From: Candidatus Aminicenantes bacterium
Lineage (GTDB): Bacteria > Acidobacteriota > Aminicenantia > Aminicenantales > UBA4085
Reading direction: 5' to 3'
Assembly (NCBI GenBank): GCA_026393855.1
Contig: JAPKZJ010000072.1
Span: forward strand, 25,561-89,560
DNA length: 64,000 bases
The translations under genes were made by a program, and so were the position numbers. The notes beneath the pieces were generated by a model. That model made no database searches and was not told where the DNA came from. It worked only from the letters and a program-made list of their open reading frames with translations. Shown here in pieces: positions 32,357 to 42,126 of the stretch. The first letter of the stretch is position 1. The number at the start of each line of letters is the position of its first letter.

Positions 32357-34750
32357 TTAGTTTTTCAGGTTTGTCTCGAACAGCTTGAAGATCCTCTTGT
32401 ACTCGTCGGCCCAGGAATCGGCGTTGACGAAGCTGTGGTTCTCACTCGGATAGAGAGCCAGCTCCCAGTTCTCCTTGCGCAACTCGATCAGCCGTTGGGC
32501 CAGCCGGATGCTGTCCTGGACGTGGACGTTGGTGTCCACCACCCCGTGGCAGATGAGGAGGGCGCCTTTCAGGCCTTGGGCCAGATAGAGGGGCGAGCTC
32601 TTCTTATAGGCCTCGGCGTCCTTTTGCGGCAGGTTCAGGATATCCACGGTGTAGCCGGCGTTGTAGGCGGCCCAATCGGTCACCGGCCGCAGGGCCGCTC
32701 CCGCCTTGAACGCCTCGGGAGCTGTGAACATCGCCATCAGCGTCAGGAAGCCACCGTAGCTGCCGCCATAGCAGCCGATGCGGCCGGCGTCGACCCCGCA
32801 GGACTCGACCAGGAACTTGGCCCCATCGACGACGTCGTTCAGATCCTTTCCGCCCATGAACCGGTAGACGCCCGTGCGGCAATCCCGGCCGTAGCCGGAC
32901 GAGCCCCGGTAATCGAGGTCCAGGACATGGTACCCGGCGGCCGCGAGCAGGTTATGGAACATGTATTCCCGGTAATAGGTGGACCAGCCCTTATGGGCGT
33001 TTTGCAGATATCCCGCGCCGTGGATGAAGATCACGGCTGGACGTTTGGGGTTGGCCGAGGCGGGCCGGAAGAGACGAGCGTAAATATCGACGCCGTCGCG
33101 GGCCTTGAAGCTCAAAACTTCCGGTTCCATCCAAGCATAAGAGCGGAACTCCTCCGTCGTGGAAAGGGTCAGGGTCCGGGCGGCGGCCCCCGGCTTGGCG
33201 GGCTGGACATAGAGCTCGCCCGGCTTGGTTGCCGTGCTGAAGATCGAGGCCAGCGTCGTCTCGTCCGGCGAGAGGGATACGGCATGCTGGCCGGTCATCG
33301 CAGTTAGCCGGGTCCTGGGTCCACCCTGGGCGGGCATAACATAGTAGTGGAGCTCGCCGGGATGGACTTCGCTCGAAGTGAAGTAGATCTTCGTTCCGTC
33401 GGCCGATAGGACGGCGTCGCGCACCTCGAAACGGCCCGAGGTCAATTGGGCCCTTTCTTTTCCTTCGGCGGAAACTCGATAGATATGGGCGAACCCGTCT
33501 TTCTCGGAGACATAAACGACGGCCTTGGCGTCGGGCGTCCAGGCGACCGAAGTCAGCCCGAGATCGCCGACCCAGGCGTCGTCATGGATCGTTTCCAGCG
33601 GCAGGAGGGTTGCGGAAGCGGGATCGAGCCGGTAGAGCCAGTCGTCCTTGCGGTCGTCCGTCCGCACCTGGACCAGCCCCCAGCGTCCGTCGGGCGACCA
33701 GCCCAGGAAGGACTCGGAGAGCTTCCTCTCGCCCTGCCCGAAGTCGAGCCAGCGGACCTCGCCCGTGGTGGTCGCCATCAGGCCCATCCGCCCCGACCGG
33801 GTCCAAGAATACGCCGCCTTCGGCCGCGACGGGATATCCTCGGTGTAGCCGGACCTCGTGACATAGTTGGGGACGATAGTTTGGCGGATGTCGGCCACAG
33901 GCTCGGAGATGGTGAAGACCACTTGGCTCTCGTCCGGCGAAAGGTCCTGTCCGGAGACAGTCTGATTCTCGGCCAGGGGGAACGGCCGCCGGCGGGCCAT
34001 CGGACGGGCGCCCGTGCCCGTCGGGGGCCCCACTGGCATTTGGCCGCGGCCTTCGCCCCCGACCCGTTTAAACATTTGGAAGAGCTCCAATTGCTGGTCC
34101 TGGTACCATTTGTCGATATCGGTCGTCTTGCGCGGTTCGACGGCGGGGGGCCGCTTGGCGAACGATGTCATCTGCCGCAGCTCGCCGCCGTCTAAGGCCA
34201 TAGCGAAGACGTTGTCGCCGACGGTATAGACGACTTTCTTTTGGTCGAACGAGAATCGGACGCCCGCCTCCCGATCGTCGGTGGCGAGAAGCGGTCGGAC
34301 GGCCCCTGTTTTCAAATCCATGAGTTTGACGTCGCCGCCTTCGACGAGGAGGGCGCGCTTGCGGGCCTTGTCGGGGACGGGCTGAGCGCCGCCGCCGAAG
34401 CCGCCAAATCCACGGCCGCGGCCCGGGGCCGAGGCGGGAGGCCGCTTCATCATCGCCTCGGCCGTAATCTTGCGCGGCGCTGCATCGGCCTTGCCGAAGG
34501 CATAAAGCTCGGCCGCCGGGGCGCCGGGTTTCTTCCACCGGAAGTAGAGGACTTGGCCGTCATAGGACCACTGCAGGTCCGAAGGGGTGGTGCCGATAAG
34601 CTCCTCGCCCCGCATGATGTTGTCGATGGTCAGGCGGAACGGACCGGGCGCCGCAGCTTGGCCGGGCAAGGGCGCCGGCGCCAGAACGGCGACGATCGCC
34701 ACAAGCGCAGCGGCGAGAATCGGAGCAAGGGCGGATCGGGTTCGGGCCAT
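32357..34750 (-). CDS. Secreted S9-family prolyl oligopeptidase-like peptidase
   Basis: A 797-aa exported serine peptidase with a signal peptide (residues 1-32). A beta-propeller region (about 40-540) shows repeated blocks such as LQWSYDGQVLYFRWKKP and FSFDQKKVVYTV. The alpha/beta-hydrolase domain carries the nucleophile in GCYGGSYGG (Ser near 663), Asp near 739 in VVDTNV and His near 772 in SENHSF. The order and spacing fit dipeptidyl-peptidase or acylaminoacyl-peptidase types. The role is breakdown of peptides outside the cytoplasm. A TAAAAT upstream and CCGGAGG before the ATG suggest an independent promoter. Confidence 0.92.
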   Translation of the reverse strand: MARTRSALAPILAAALVAIVAVLAPAPLPGQAAAPGPFRLTIDNIMRGEELIGTTPSDLQWSYDGQVLYFRWKKPGAPAAELYAFGKADAAPRKITAEAMMKRPPASAPGRGRGFGGFGGGAQPVPDKARKRALLVEGGDVKLMDLKTGAVRPLLATDDREAGVRFSFDQKKVVYTVGDNVFAMALDGGELRQMTSFAKRPPAVEPRKTTDIDKWYQDQQLELFQMFKRVGGEGRGQMPVGPPTGTGARPMARRRPFPLAENQTVSGQDLSPDESQVVFTISEPVADIRQTIVPNYVTRSGYTEDIPSRPKAAYSWTRSGRMGLMATTTGEVRWLDFGQGERKLSESFLGWSPDGRWGLVQVRTDDRKDDWLYRLDPASATLLPLETIHDDAWVGDLGLTSVAWTPDAKAVVYVSEKDGFAHIYRVSAEGKERAQLTSGRFEVRDAVLSADGTKIYFTSSEVHPGELHYYVMPAQGGPRTRLTAMTGQHAVSLSPDETTLASIFSTATKPGELYVQPAKPGAAARTLTLSTTEEFRSYAWMEPEVLSFKARDGVDIYARLFRPASANPKRPAVIFIHGAGYLQNAHKGWSTYYREYMFHNLLAAAGYHVLDLDYRGSSGYGRDCRTGVYRFMGGKDLNDVVDGAKFLVESCGVDAGRIGCYGGSYGGFLTLMAMFTAPEAFKAGAALRPVTDWAAYNAGYTVDILNLPQKDAEAYKKSSPLYLAQGLKGALLICHGVVDTNVHVQDSIRLAQRLIELRKENWELALYPSENHSFVNADSWADEYKRIFKLFETNLKN

Positions 34751-34832
34751 GGGGTACCTCCGGGGAAGGGTCGGCGCGAAAAACGTATTTTAACCCCGGA
34801 GGCCGGCTATTTCCAGCCGGGGACGGCGTTTT

Positions 34833-34861
34833 TTGACTTGCGTTTTTCCTTGTGTTATATG
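34833..34861 (+). promoter_or_regulatory. Promoter of the M1 peptidase operon
   Basis: TTGACT (34833-34838), 17 bp, TATATG (34856-34861). Expected start near 34868, giving a leader of about 25 nt that includes GGGGAGA before the ATG at 34893. Confidence 0.55.
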
Positions 34862-34892
34862 CTACCCAGCTTATTCTCGGGGAGAGCCCGTC

Positions 34893-36827
34893 ATGTCCAA
34901 GACACTTCTTGCCGCTCTCATCCTGGCCCTCTTGGCTCCCGCTTGGAGCCAGACGGTCCCTGCGAGTCCGATCGTCCAATACGACATCCAGGCTCGGTTG
35001 GTCCCCGAATCCAAGACCATCCAAGGCCGAGAGACGCTTGTTTGGCGCAACGATTCGGACCAGCCGGTAGCGGAACTCCGCTTTCACCTTTATATGAACG
35101 CCTTTAAAAATAACCGTTCGACGTTCATGACCGAAAGCCGGGGCTCAAGCCGCGGCTTCCGGGCCGACAAGGAGAACTGGGGCTTCATCGATGTGACCGA
35201 AATCGGGATCAAGGAAGGGGCCGACCTGACGCCGACCATAGAGTTTGTCCAGCCCGACGACAGAAACGCCGACGATCAGACCGTGATGAAAGTCACCCTG
35301 CCGGCGCCGGTCAAGCCGGGCGATTCGATCACCCTGACGGCCGCTTTCACGGTCCGACTTCCCAAGGTCTTCGCCCGGGCCGGATTCGCGGGCGATTTCT
35401 TCATGGCCGGCCAATGGTTCCCCAAAATCGGCGTGCTCTGGAAAGGGGCTTGGAACTGCCATCAATACCACGCCCAGAGCGAATTCTTCGCCGACTACGG
35501 GACGTACCGGGTCGACCTCACCGTGCCCGAAAAGTTCGTGGTCGGCGCGACCGGCAAGCGGATCGGGGACAAGAAGAACGCGGACGCGACCAGGACCTTT
35601 ACCTACGCCCAGGACAACATCCATGATTTTGCCTGGACGGCCTGTCCCGATTTCGTCGAGTCGAGGGAGCGGTTCCATCTGGCCGAGCCCGCCGTCGACA
35701 CCGAGATGATCTTTCTCGTCCATAAGGAGCATCTGGGCCAGCGCGACCGTTACGTCCGGGCCTTGAAGCAGGGGCTGGAGTTCTACAGCCGCAGCTACGG
35801 CGCCTATCCCTACCCGACCATCACCCTGGTCGATCCTGCACCCGGGGCGACCGGCGCGGGCGGGATGGAGTATCCGACCCTCTTCACCGCCGGCACGGTC
35901 GCTTTCATGCCGGCCGGGCTGCGGATGCCGGAGATGGTCACCATCCACGAGTTCGGCCACGGTTACTGGTACGGGATGGTCGGCTCGAACGAGTTCGAGG
36001 AGGCTTGGCTGGACGAGGGCATCAACACCTATTCCGAGATCAAGGCCATGACCTTGTTCTACGGCCCCGACCGCTCGCTCATCGACCTTGGGCCGATCCG
36101 GATCGGCGATCTGGCCTACCAGCGGCTGGCCGTCATCGGCTCGGGCCGGTTCGACCCGATCCTGAAGAAATCCTGGGATTTCGTGGGCGGCGGCAGCTAC
36201 GCCGCGAATGTCTATGCCAAGGCCGGCCTGATGCTCCTGACCCTGGAGCGGTATCTGGGGGAGGAGACGATGGGCCGGATCATGCGGACCTACTTCGAGA
36301 CCTGGAAGTTCCGCCACCCGACCTCGGAGGACTTCATTCAGACGGCCGAAACGGTCAGCGGCCGGGATCTCAAGTGGTTCTTCGACCAGGCTCTTCGCAG
36401 CCCCGACAAGCTCGACTACGCCGTGAGCTCCGTGAGCTCCGAGCCGGTTCTCGAGGCCGAGGGGATGTTCAAAGGCAAACTGGTCAAAGCCGACCCGGCG
36501 GCGGCCAAGACGCCTGCCGCCTATCGCAGCGAGGTCGTCGTGGTCCGGAAAGGGGAGTGGATCTTCCCGCAGGATATCCTGGTCGTGTTTGCCAATGGCC
36601 GCAAGATCAAGGAGACCTGGGACGGCCGCGAGCGATGGAAGCGCTTCGTCTACACCGGCCCCGACCGTCTGGACTACGCCCAAGTGGACCCGGAAGGCAT
36701 CTGGCTGCTGGACGTCGACCGGGCCAACAACTCCCTGCGGCTCGAGCCTCGGCCCGGCGGCGTGCGCAAGGCCGCCCTGAAGATCGCGGCCTTGTTCCAG
36801 CACGTCCTGTCCCTGCTGACCCTTTGA
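34893..36827 (+). CDS. Secreted M1-family (gluzincin) metallopeptidase
   Basis: A 644-aa zinc peptidase with a short signal peptide (MSKTLLAALILALLAPAWSQ). The N-terminal beta domain precedes GGMEYPTLF, which resembles the GAMEN exopeptidase loop but is altered. The catalytic motif is HEFGH starting near residue 351, with the third zinc ligand exactly 18 residues later (Glu374 in WLDEG). It likely trims peptides or proteins in the periplasm. The ATG at 34893 follows a GGGGAGA ribosome site; the upstream open frame overlaps the promoter. The next gene begins 10 bp later. Confidence 0.9.
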   Translation: MSKTLLAALILALLAPAWSQTVPASPIVQYDIQARLVPESKTIQGRETLVWRNDSDQPVAELRFHLYMNAFKNNRSTFMTESRGSSRGFRADKENWGFIDVTEIGIKEGADLTPTIEFVQPDDRNADDQTVMKVTLPAPVKPGDSITLTAAFTVRLPKVFARAGFAGDFFMAGQWFPKIGVLWKGAWNCHQYHAQSEFFADYGTYRVDLTVPEKFVVGATGKRIGDKKNADATRTFTYAQDNIHDFAWTACPDFVESRERFHLAEPAVDTEMIFLVHKEHLGQRDRYVRALKQGLEFYSRSYGAYPYPTITLVDPAPGATGAGGMEYPTLFTAGTVAFMPAGLRMPEMVTIHEFGHGYWYGMVGSNEFEEAWLDEGINTYSEIKAMTLFYGPDRSLIDLGPIRIGDLAYQRLAVIGSGRFDPILKKSWDFVGGGSYAANVYAKAGLMLLTLERYLGEETMGRIMRTYFETWKFRHPTSEDFIQTAETVSGRDLKWFFDQALRSPDKLDYAVSSVSSEPVLEAEGMFKGKLVKADPAAAKTPAAYRSEVVVVRKGEWIFPQDILVVFANGRKIKETWDGRERWKRFVYTGPDRLDYAQVDPEGIWLLDVDRANNSLRLEPRPGGVRKAALKIAALFQHVLSLLTL

Positions 36828-36837
36828 GGAGAGACCT

Positions 36838-37707
36838 ATGAGCGTCATGAGAATCTACGGCAAGGGCCTGCAGGAAGCCCTGATCCGGCCGCAGGCGGTT
36901 TTCGTCTTCTGGGCCGTCAACGTCGTCTTCGCCTCGGCCGTTTACGCCGTCGCCGCCTCGGTCCTGGCCGCGCCGCTGGCTCGCAGCTTGAGCGGCGACG
37001 CCCTGATGTCCGGACAGGCGACCGACGTCCTGATCGAAGTCCTGACCGGCTCCGGCCCCGCCTTGAACGCCCTGCTGACCGCGGCGGCAGCCCTGCTCGG
37101 CCTGTACTTATTCGTCTCGCCGTTCCTCTACGGCGGAGTGCTCAGCGAGCTGGTTCGGCTGCGCGAGGCCCAGGGCTTCGCCGCTTCGTTCTGGGCGGGC
37201 GGCGGGAAATATTACGGGCGCTTCTTCCGCGTTGCCGCGCTATCGCTGCTGCTTTGGGTCCCGGCGGCATTCCTCTTTTTCCTGGCCGGGCGTGGGATCG
37301 CCGCGGCCGGGCCTGATCCGGCGCGGGAAAAAGTCCAGTTCCTGTTGGTCTTGGCCCGGATCGCCATCGGGCTATTCCTCTTCTTCCTGGTCAAGATGAT
37401 GCTGGATTACGCCCGGATCCGGATCGCAGTCACAGAGGGGCGGAGCGCCCTGGCCGCCCTGGGTTGGGCCGTCGTTTTCGTCGTCCGCAAGTTGGTCCGG
37501 ACGCTGGCGTTATATTATCTGCTGGGCTTGACGGCCCTGGCCGGGTTCGCCGCTTACTGGCTCCTGCAGGCGTCTTTCGCTCGGACGACGACGGCGGCCG
37601 TCCTGTCCGGATTCTGTCTGGTTCAAATTCACATTCTTTGGCGGTGTTGGATCAAAGTGGCCTACCAGGCCGCCGAGCTCAAGCTCTACGCCCTGGAAGC
37701 CCATTAA
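36838..37707 (+). CDS. Six-helix integral membrane protein, unknown
   Basis: A 289-aa protein with about six hydrophobic segments (near 15-42, 70-100, 128-150, 165-188, 205-235 and 245-265). No catalytic or binding motif stands out and I do not recognise a specific family. GAGGAGAG precedes the ATG. It lies 10 bp after the M1 peptidase stop, so the products may act in the same membrane-linked process, or the gene may simply be cotranscribed. Confidence 0.75.
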   Translation: MSVMRIYGKGLQEALIRPQAVFVFWAVNVVFASAVYAVAASVLAAPLARSLSGDALMSGQATDVLIEVLTGSGPALNALLTAAAALLGLYLFVSPFLYGGVLSELVRLREAQGFAASFWAGGGKYYGRFFRVAALSLLLWVPAAFLFFLAGRGIAAAGPDPAREKVQFLLVLARIAIGLFLFFLVKMMLDYARIRIAVTEGRSALAALGWAVVFVVRKLVRTLALYYLLGLTALAGFAAYWLLQASFARTTTAAVLSGFCLVQIHILWRCWIKVAYQAAELKLYALEAH

Positions 37708-37714
37708 CGCGGCT

Positions 37715-37906
37715 TTAACGGAAGCCGCGCAGGGCTCGGGCCGGGAGCGTGATGACGGCCTTGAAGAGATCGAAGACGGCGTCGACGGTGATGCCGATCA
37801 GCCGGAACGGAAGCACAAGCAGCCAGACGATCGGATAGAGGACGACGGCCAACAGGGCCAGCGGCCAACACAGGATGAACAGGATCAGCCAAAGCAGAAG
37901 ATTCAT
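37715..37906 (-). CDS. 63-aa hydrophobic membrane protein
   Basis: Almost entirely hydrophobic, with two membrane segments (about residues 2-32 and 36-56) and a basic C-terminus (RALRGFR). A GAGGTGC ribosome site precedes the ATG at 37906. No family is recognised. It converges on the six-helix protein gene and diverges from the ProX-type gene 48 bp away. Confidence 0.6.
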   Translation of the reverse strand: MNLLLWLILFILCWPLALLAVVLYPIVWLLVLPFRLIGITVDAVFDLFKAVITLPARALRGFR

Positions 37907-37954
37907 CGGCGCACCTCGTCACACGATGATACGGGAACGGGGAGGGAAAGGTTC

Positions 37955-38449
37955 ATGAGCTCTGATCGGGAACAGCAAGTCCTCGCGGCCCTCGCCGCGC
38001 TCGGCCTGGCCTACGCCAAGCGCGATCACCCGCCCGCGGCCACGGTCGAGGAGGCCGTCGGATATTGGCAAGGCATCCCCGGCGCCCATTGCAAGAATCT
38101 TTTCCTGCGCAATAAAAAGGGGAATCATCACTACCTGGTCATTGCCGAGCACCGGCGGCCGATCGACCTCAAGGCCCTGGCCAAGATTCTCCCGGACGAC
38201 CGCCTCAGCTTCGCCTCCGACGAGCGGCTGGCCCGCCACCTCGGAGTGACCCCGGGGGCGGTCTCGCCCTTCGGCTTGATCAACGACGAGGCCCGGGCGG
38301 TGGTCGTCATCGTCGACGAGGGCCTCCGCGAGGCCGCATTCGTAAGCTTCCACCCCAACGTCAACACCTCCACGGTGACGATTTCTTGGGCGGCCTTCCA
38401 GGCCTTTCTGGCCTGGCGGGGGAACCCGGTCCGCACCGTCCGCTTCTGA
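37955..38449 (+). CDS. ProX-type prolyl-tRNA editing deacylase (YbaK/PrdX family)
   Basis: A 164-aa trans-editing factor that hydrolyses mischarged Ala-tRNA(Pro) or a similar product. The conserved Lys is in HCKNLFLRNKKG near residue 48, followed by YLVIAEHRRPIDLKAL, RLSFASDERLARHLGVTPG and SPFGLINDE, which are typical family blocks. C-terminal FHPNVNTSTVTI matches the ProX subgroup. GGGAGGGAAAGG precedes the ATG. A single-gene unit. Confidence 0.9.
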   Translation: MSSDREQQVLAALAALGLAYAKRDHPPAATVEEAVGYWQGIPGAHCKNLFLRNKKGNHHYLVIAEHRRPIDLKALAKILPDDRLSFASDERLARHLGVTPGAVSPFGLINDEARAVVVIVDEGLREAAFVSFHPNVNTSTVTISWAAFQAFLAWRGNPVRTVRF

Positions 38450-38513
38450 CCCGGCCGACCTGGAAATTCCGGCTTAAAGAGGCTATCATGGGGCTCCCGC
38501 AAGGAGTCCTGCG

Positions 38514-39674
38514 ATGATCATTATCGACCTGCTCAAGAAGCTCGTGGAGATGAAGGGTTCGGATCTCCATCTTCTGGCCGGCCTCCCTCCCGCCGTCCGC
38601 GTTTACGGCGAGCTCGTCGCGCTGGCGGATTATGAACGATTCACGCCGGACGGCTTGCAGGGTCTCCTTTACAGCATTCTGACGGATGAGCAGCGGGAGA
38701 CCTTCGAGCATGACAAGGACACCCGCTACGAGCTCGATTTCGCCTACGGCGTCTCGGGCCTGGGCCGTTTCCGCGTCAACATCCACAAACAGCGGGGGAC
38801 GACGGCGGCGACGTTCCGCGCCCTGGCCGCCCAGATTCCCCTCCTGGCCGATCTCGGCCTGCCCGACTCCGTACGGGCCTTCACCACGGCCAAGCGGGGC
38901 CTTGTGCTCGTGACCGGCCCGACCGGCAGCGGCAAGTCGACCACCCTGGCGGCTCTGATCGACTCCATCAACACGAACCGCACCGACCACATCGTGACCA
39001 TCGAGGACCCTATCGAATATCTCCACAAATCGAAGAAGGCGTACGTCACCCAGCGCGAAGTCGGCCCGGCCGGCGACACGCTGTCCTTCAAGAACGCCCT
39101 GCGGGCGGCCTTGCGCCAGGACCCCGACGTCATCCTGATCGGCGAGATGCGGGATTTCGAGACCATCGGCATCGCCATCACTTCGGCCGAGACCGGGCAC
39201 CTCGTCTTCGGGACCCTGCACACCTCGAGCGCGGCCCAGACGATCGACCGCATCGTGGACGTCTTCCCGTCGGAGCAACAGCCCCAGGTCCGGGTCCAGT
39301 TGGCCTCCAACCTCCTGGGAGTCATCTCGCAGGTGCTCTTGCCGCGGGTGGATGAGCCCGGGCGCTGCATGGCCTGCGAGGTGATGATGTGCAACTTCGC
39401 CATCCGCAACAACATCCGGATGGGCAAGACCGAGGCCATGATCCAGACCCTGCAGACGGGCCTGGCCGACGGCATGCAGACCATGGATCAGTCGCTCCTT
39501 AAGCTCTGTAAGGAGGGCAAGATCGACTATGAGATCGCCAAGCCCTTCATCTACGATAAATCCACCCACGAAACGCTCAAGATGTTCAGCCGCCGCCCGG
39601 CCCCGCGTCCCGCGGAGCCCGGCGCCGCTCCCCGCCCGTCCCCCGGCCAACCGCCGTGGGAACGGAAATCCTGA
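38514..39674 (+). CDS. pilT: Type IV pilus retraction ATPase PilT
   Basis: A 386-aa secretion-type ATPase that powers pilus disassembly. The N-terminal PAS-like domain starts KGSDLHLLAG. The core has Walker A GPTGSGKSTT, the Asp box TIEDPIEY, Walker B DPDVILIGEMRD and the His box GHLVFGTLHTSSA. The AIRNNIRMGKTEAMIQTLQT region near the C-terminus is typical of PilT. It ends with an unusual Pro/Arg-rich tail of about 30 residues. AAGGAGT precedes the ATG. No other pilus gene is nearby. Confidence 0.95.
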   Translation: MIIIDLLKKLVEMKGSDLHLLAGLPPAVRVYGELVALADYERFTPDGLQGLLYSILTDEQRETFEHDKDTRYELDFAYGVSGLGRFRVNIHKQRGTTAATFRALAAQIPLLADLGLPDSVRAFTTAKRGLVLVTGPTGSGKSTTLAALIDSINTNRTDHIVTIEDPIEYLHKSKKAYVTQREVGPAGDTLSFKNALRAALRQDPDVILIGEMRDFETIGIAITSAETGHLVFGTLHTSSAAQTIDRIVDVFPSEQQPQVRVQLASNLLGVISQVLLPRVDEPGRCMACEVMMCNFAIRNNIRMGKTEAMIQTLQTGLADGMQTMDQSLLKLCKEGKIDYEIAKPFIYDKSTHETLKMFSRRPAPRPAEPGAAPRPSPGQPPWERKS

Positions 39675-39690
39675 TCTTTCCGGAGGCTCC

Positions 39691-42126
39691 ATGACTTGTC
39701 GAGAGGCCCTGCGCCGCACCCGCGCTCTGTCCATGCCCCCTCATCCGCTCCCCGTCGAGGAGACGGCCGCCCGCGAGCTCCAAGCGCTCGCCGAAGGGGC
39801 CGTCCTGCGGTCCGAGCCGGCCCGCAGGGGCCGCCCCGTACGTCCCGAAGAGCGGGACACACGTGCCGTACGCCTCGAAAGCCAAGGCACACGGTACAGC
39901 ACAGCCTGGGACGGCAAAGCCCGCCCCGCCCGCGGCGTCTTCCATGTGGCCGTGGCCGACGCGGCCTGGCGCCGCCGGATGGCCGCTGAGAAGGTCGTCC
40001 CGCCGAAAGGCCGGGAATGGTTCTGTTTGACCCTCGAAGCGGACGGCGCGGGCGCTCTCATCGCCTCCTCGCCGGCTTTCCTTGTCACGGGCGCCCTGCA
40101 CCTTGTCGAGGACTTGGCGGGGGAGGATATCTCGCGCGTCCGTTGCCGCCTTGTGCCGATCACGTTCGGTATCGAGAAATCCACTTTCGATATCGTCCTG
40201 ACCCAATACGGCCGGATCATCCGGCCCTTCGACCGCGATCGGTACATGCGCGAATATGCCCGGCTGGGATTCTCCCAGGTCGAGGTCAACGGCCTGGCCA
40301 CGCCGCATCCCTGGGAGCAGGGGCCGCCCGACGAGTTCTACCCGGATTTCTACACCTACTGCCCGGCCTTGGATCAGTTCACCTCGAGCCGCCTGAACCG
40401 CGGCTTCTATCCCCAAGAGTATCTCGACGCCAACCTGGCCCGGCTGAAGGAGAACGTCAAGCGGGCGGTGAAATACGGATTGACGCCCGGCCTGCTCTGC
40501 TTCGAGCCCCGCTCGATGCCCGAGGAATTCTTCCGAAAATACCCGACTCTGCGCGGGCCGCGGGTCGACCACCCGTTCCGCAGCTTCAAGCCGCGCTTTG
40601 CCCTGACCCTGGCTCACCCCGCCGCTCGGGCCCACTATGCCGAGCTGATCACGAATCTCCTGCGGGAGGCGCCCGAGCTGGCCTTCATGGCCGTCTGGTC
40701 CAACGACAGCGGCTCCGGGTTCGAGCATACCAAATCCCTCTATGTCGGCCGCAACGGCGGGCCCTACCTGGTCCGGGAATGGAAGGACGACGAAGAGATC
40801 GCCCGGCTGGCGGCCGAGAATGTGGCCCGGTACTACTGCGTCCTGCGCGACGCGGCTGCCGCGGTCCATCCCGGCTTCCGGATCATCACCCGGCTCGAAT
40901 CGTTCTACGGCGAACGCAAGCACCTCTGGCCGCTGCTTCGCGACGGCATCGACGTCGAGGTCAACTCGCTTCAGACGACCGGTTGGGAGAACAACTACGC
41001 CCATCCCGTGCACAAGGACATTCAAGTCCTGGGGTCTCTCTACCACAACACCCTTTCGGCCAAGGAAGGCGAGACGGCGGCTGAGCTGGGGCGGCGCGGC
41101 AGCCGGGCCTATTTCTATCATTATTTCGCCGCCTTCGGGAACTTCGAGCCCTTGCTGGGAATCCCGTTCCCGTGGCTGACCCACGAAAAGCTACAGGCCG
41201 CGGCCGAGCGCAAAGCCCCGGGGCTGGCCCAAATGGGCGGCCTTCATCCTCCCGACAAGGCTCCGTATGCCGTCAACCAGGATGTTTTCCGGGCCTTCCA
41301 GCTCGACCCCAAGCAAGGGATCGACGCGGCCGTCCGCGGCATCGCCGAGCGCTACGCGGGAGCGAAGCGGGCCGGTCGGCTGGTGCGCGGCTGGAAGCTC
41401 GTGGATACGGCCGTCCGTATGGCCGTCCCCCTGCCCCTCTATGCCGGGTTCGGGACGGTTTGGAACCGCCTTCTGGTCCGGCCGTTCGTTCCGGACATGG
41501 AGGCCATCCCGGAGCTGGAGCGGGCCTATTACGAAAAAATCATGGTCAGCTCGATCCACAACCCCAATAAGGTCGACCTGGCCAAGGACGTCCTCTTCGA
41601 GCTGGTGCCGACGCCCTACGCCGTCAAGGCCGTCAAACGGATGGACCGCGGGGTCTGGAAGCCGCTGGATCAGGCGATCGCGGTCTTTATGGCGGCGCTG
41701 TCCGCCGCCCGGGCCGACGGCGACGCCAAGGGGACGACGGTGTTTCGCGATCAATGGGTTCGGGCTCGGGCTTTACGGGCTTGGTTCGAAACCCAGAGAA
41801 ACGCCGCCGCTTGGATCGCCTGCGTCCACGGTTGGACAGAAACACGGAGTTTGGCCCGCCGGAAAGTCCTGCGGGCCCGGTTGGACGAGGCCATCGGGCG
41901 CGAGATTCGGAACGCCGAGGCGATGATCGCGCTCTGGGCCGAGGCGGGGGTCGAATGGATGATGGTGGCCGAGGTCGGGGAGACGCCGTTCATCCACGGC
42001 GAGAATTTCCCCGATCTGCTGGCGAAAAAGATCGCCCTCATGCGCCGGCACCGGCGCGACGAGCCGCGGATCGATCCCGACTACATGTTCCGGCTTCCGG
42101 ACGGTCCGAACTTCAAGGCGTCTTGA
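39691..42126 (+). CDS. Predicted TIM-barrel glycosidase-like protein, family uncertain
   Basis: An 811-aa protein starting at the ATG 7 nt after CCGGAGG, 16 bp downstream of pilT. There is no obvious signal peptide. An N-terminal region rich in Arg/Pro/Glu (1-130) precedes what reads as a TIM barrel (about 160-520): ARLGFSQVEVNGLATPHPW, YGLTPGLLCFEPRSMPEEFF, ELAFMAVWSNDSGSGFEHT and DGIDVEVNSLQTTGWENNY. Such blocks resemble GH20/GH67-like clans, but I cannot assign one. Asp or Glu in WSNDSGSGFE could be catalytic. The C-terminal 270 residues are mostly helical. Its 3' end overlaps the convergent heparinase-like gene by 14 bp. Confidence 0.6.
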   Translation: MTCREALRRTRALSMPPHPLPVEETAARELQALAEGAVLRSEPARRGRPVRPEERDTRAVRLESQGTRYSTAWDGKARPARGVFHVAVADAAWRRRMAAEKVVPPKGREWFCLTLEADGAGALIASSPAFLVTGALHLVEDLAGEDISRVRCRLVPITFGIEKSTFDIVLTQYGRIIRPFDRDRYMREYARLGFSQVEVNGLATPHPWEQGPPDEFYPDFYTYCPALDQFTSSRLNRGFYPQEYLDANLARLKENVKRAVKYGLTPGLLCFEPRSMPEEFFRKYPTLRGPRVDHPFRSFKPRFALTLAHPAARAHYAELITNLLREAPELAFMAVWSNDSGSGFEHTKSLYVGRNGGPYLVREWKDDEEIARLAAENVARYYCVLRDAAAAVHPGFRIITRLESFYGERKHLWPLLRDGIDVEVNSLQTTGWENNYAHPVHKDIQVLGSLYHNTLSAKEGETAAELGRRGSRAYFYHYFAAFGNFEPLLGIPFPWLTHEKLQAAAERKAPGLAQMGGLHPPDKAPYAVNQDVFRAFQLDPKQGIDAAVRGIAERYAGAKRAGRLVRGWKLVDTAVRMAVPLPLYAGFGTVWNRLLVRPFVPDMEAIPELERAYYEKIMVSSIHNPNKVDLAKDVLFELVPTPYAVKAVKRMDRGVWKPLDQAIAVFMAALSAARADGDAKGTTVFRDQWVRARALRAWFETQRNAAAWIACVHGWTETRSLARRKVLRARLDEAIGREIRNAEAMIALWAEAGVEWMMVAEVGETPFIHGENFPDLLAKKIALMRRHRRDEPRIDPDYMFRLPDGPNFKAS

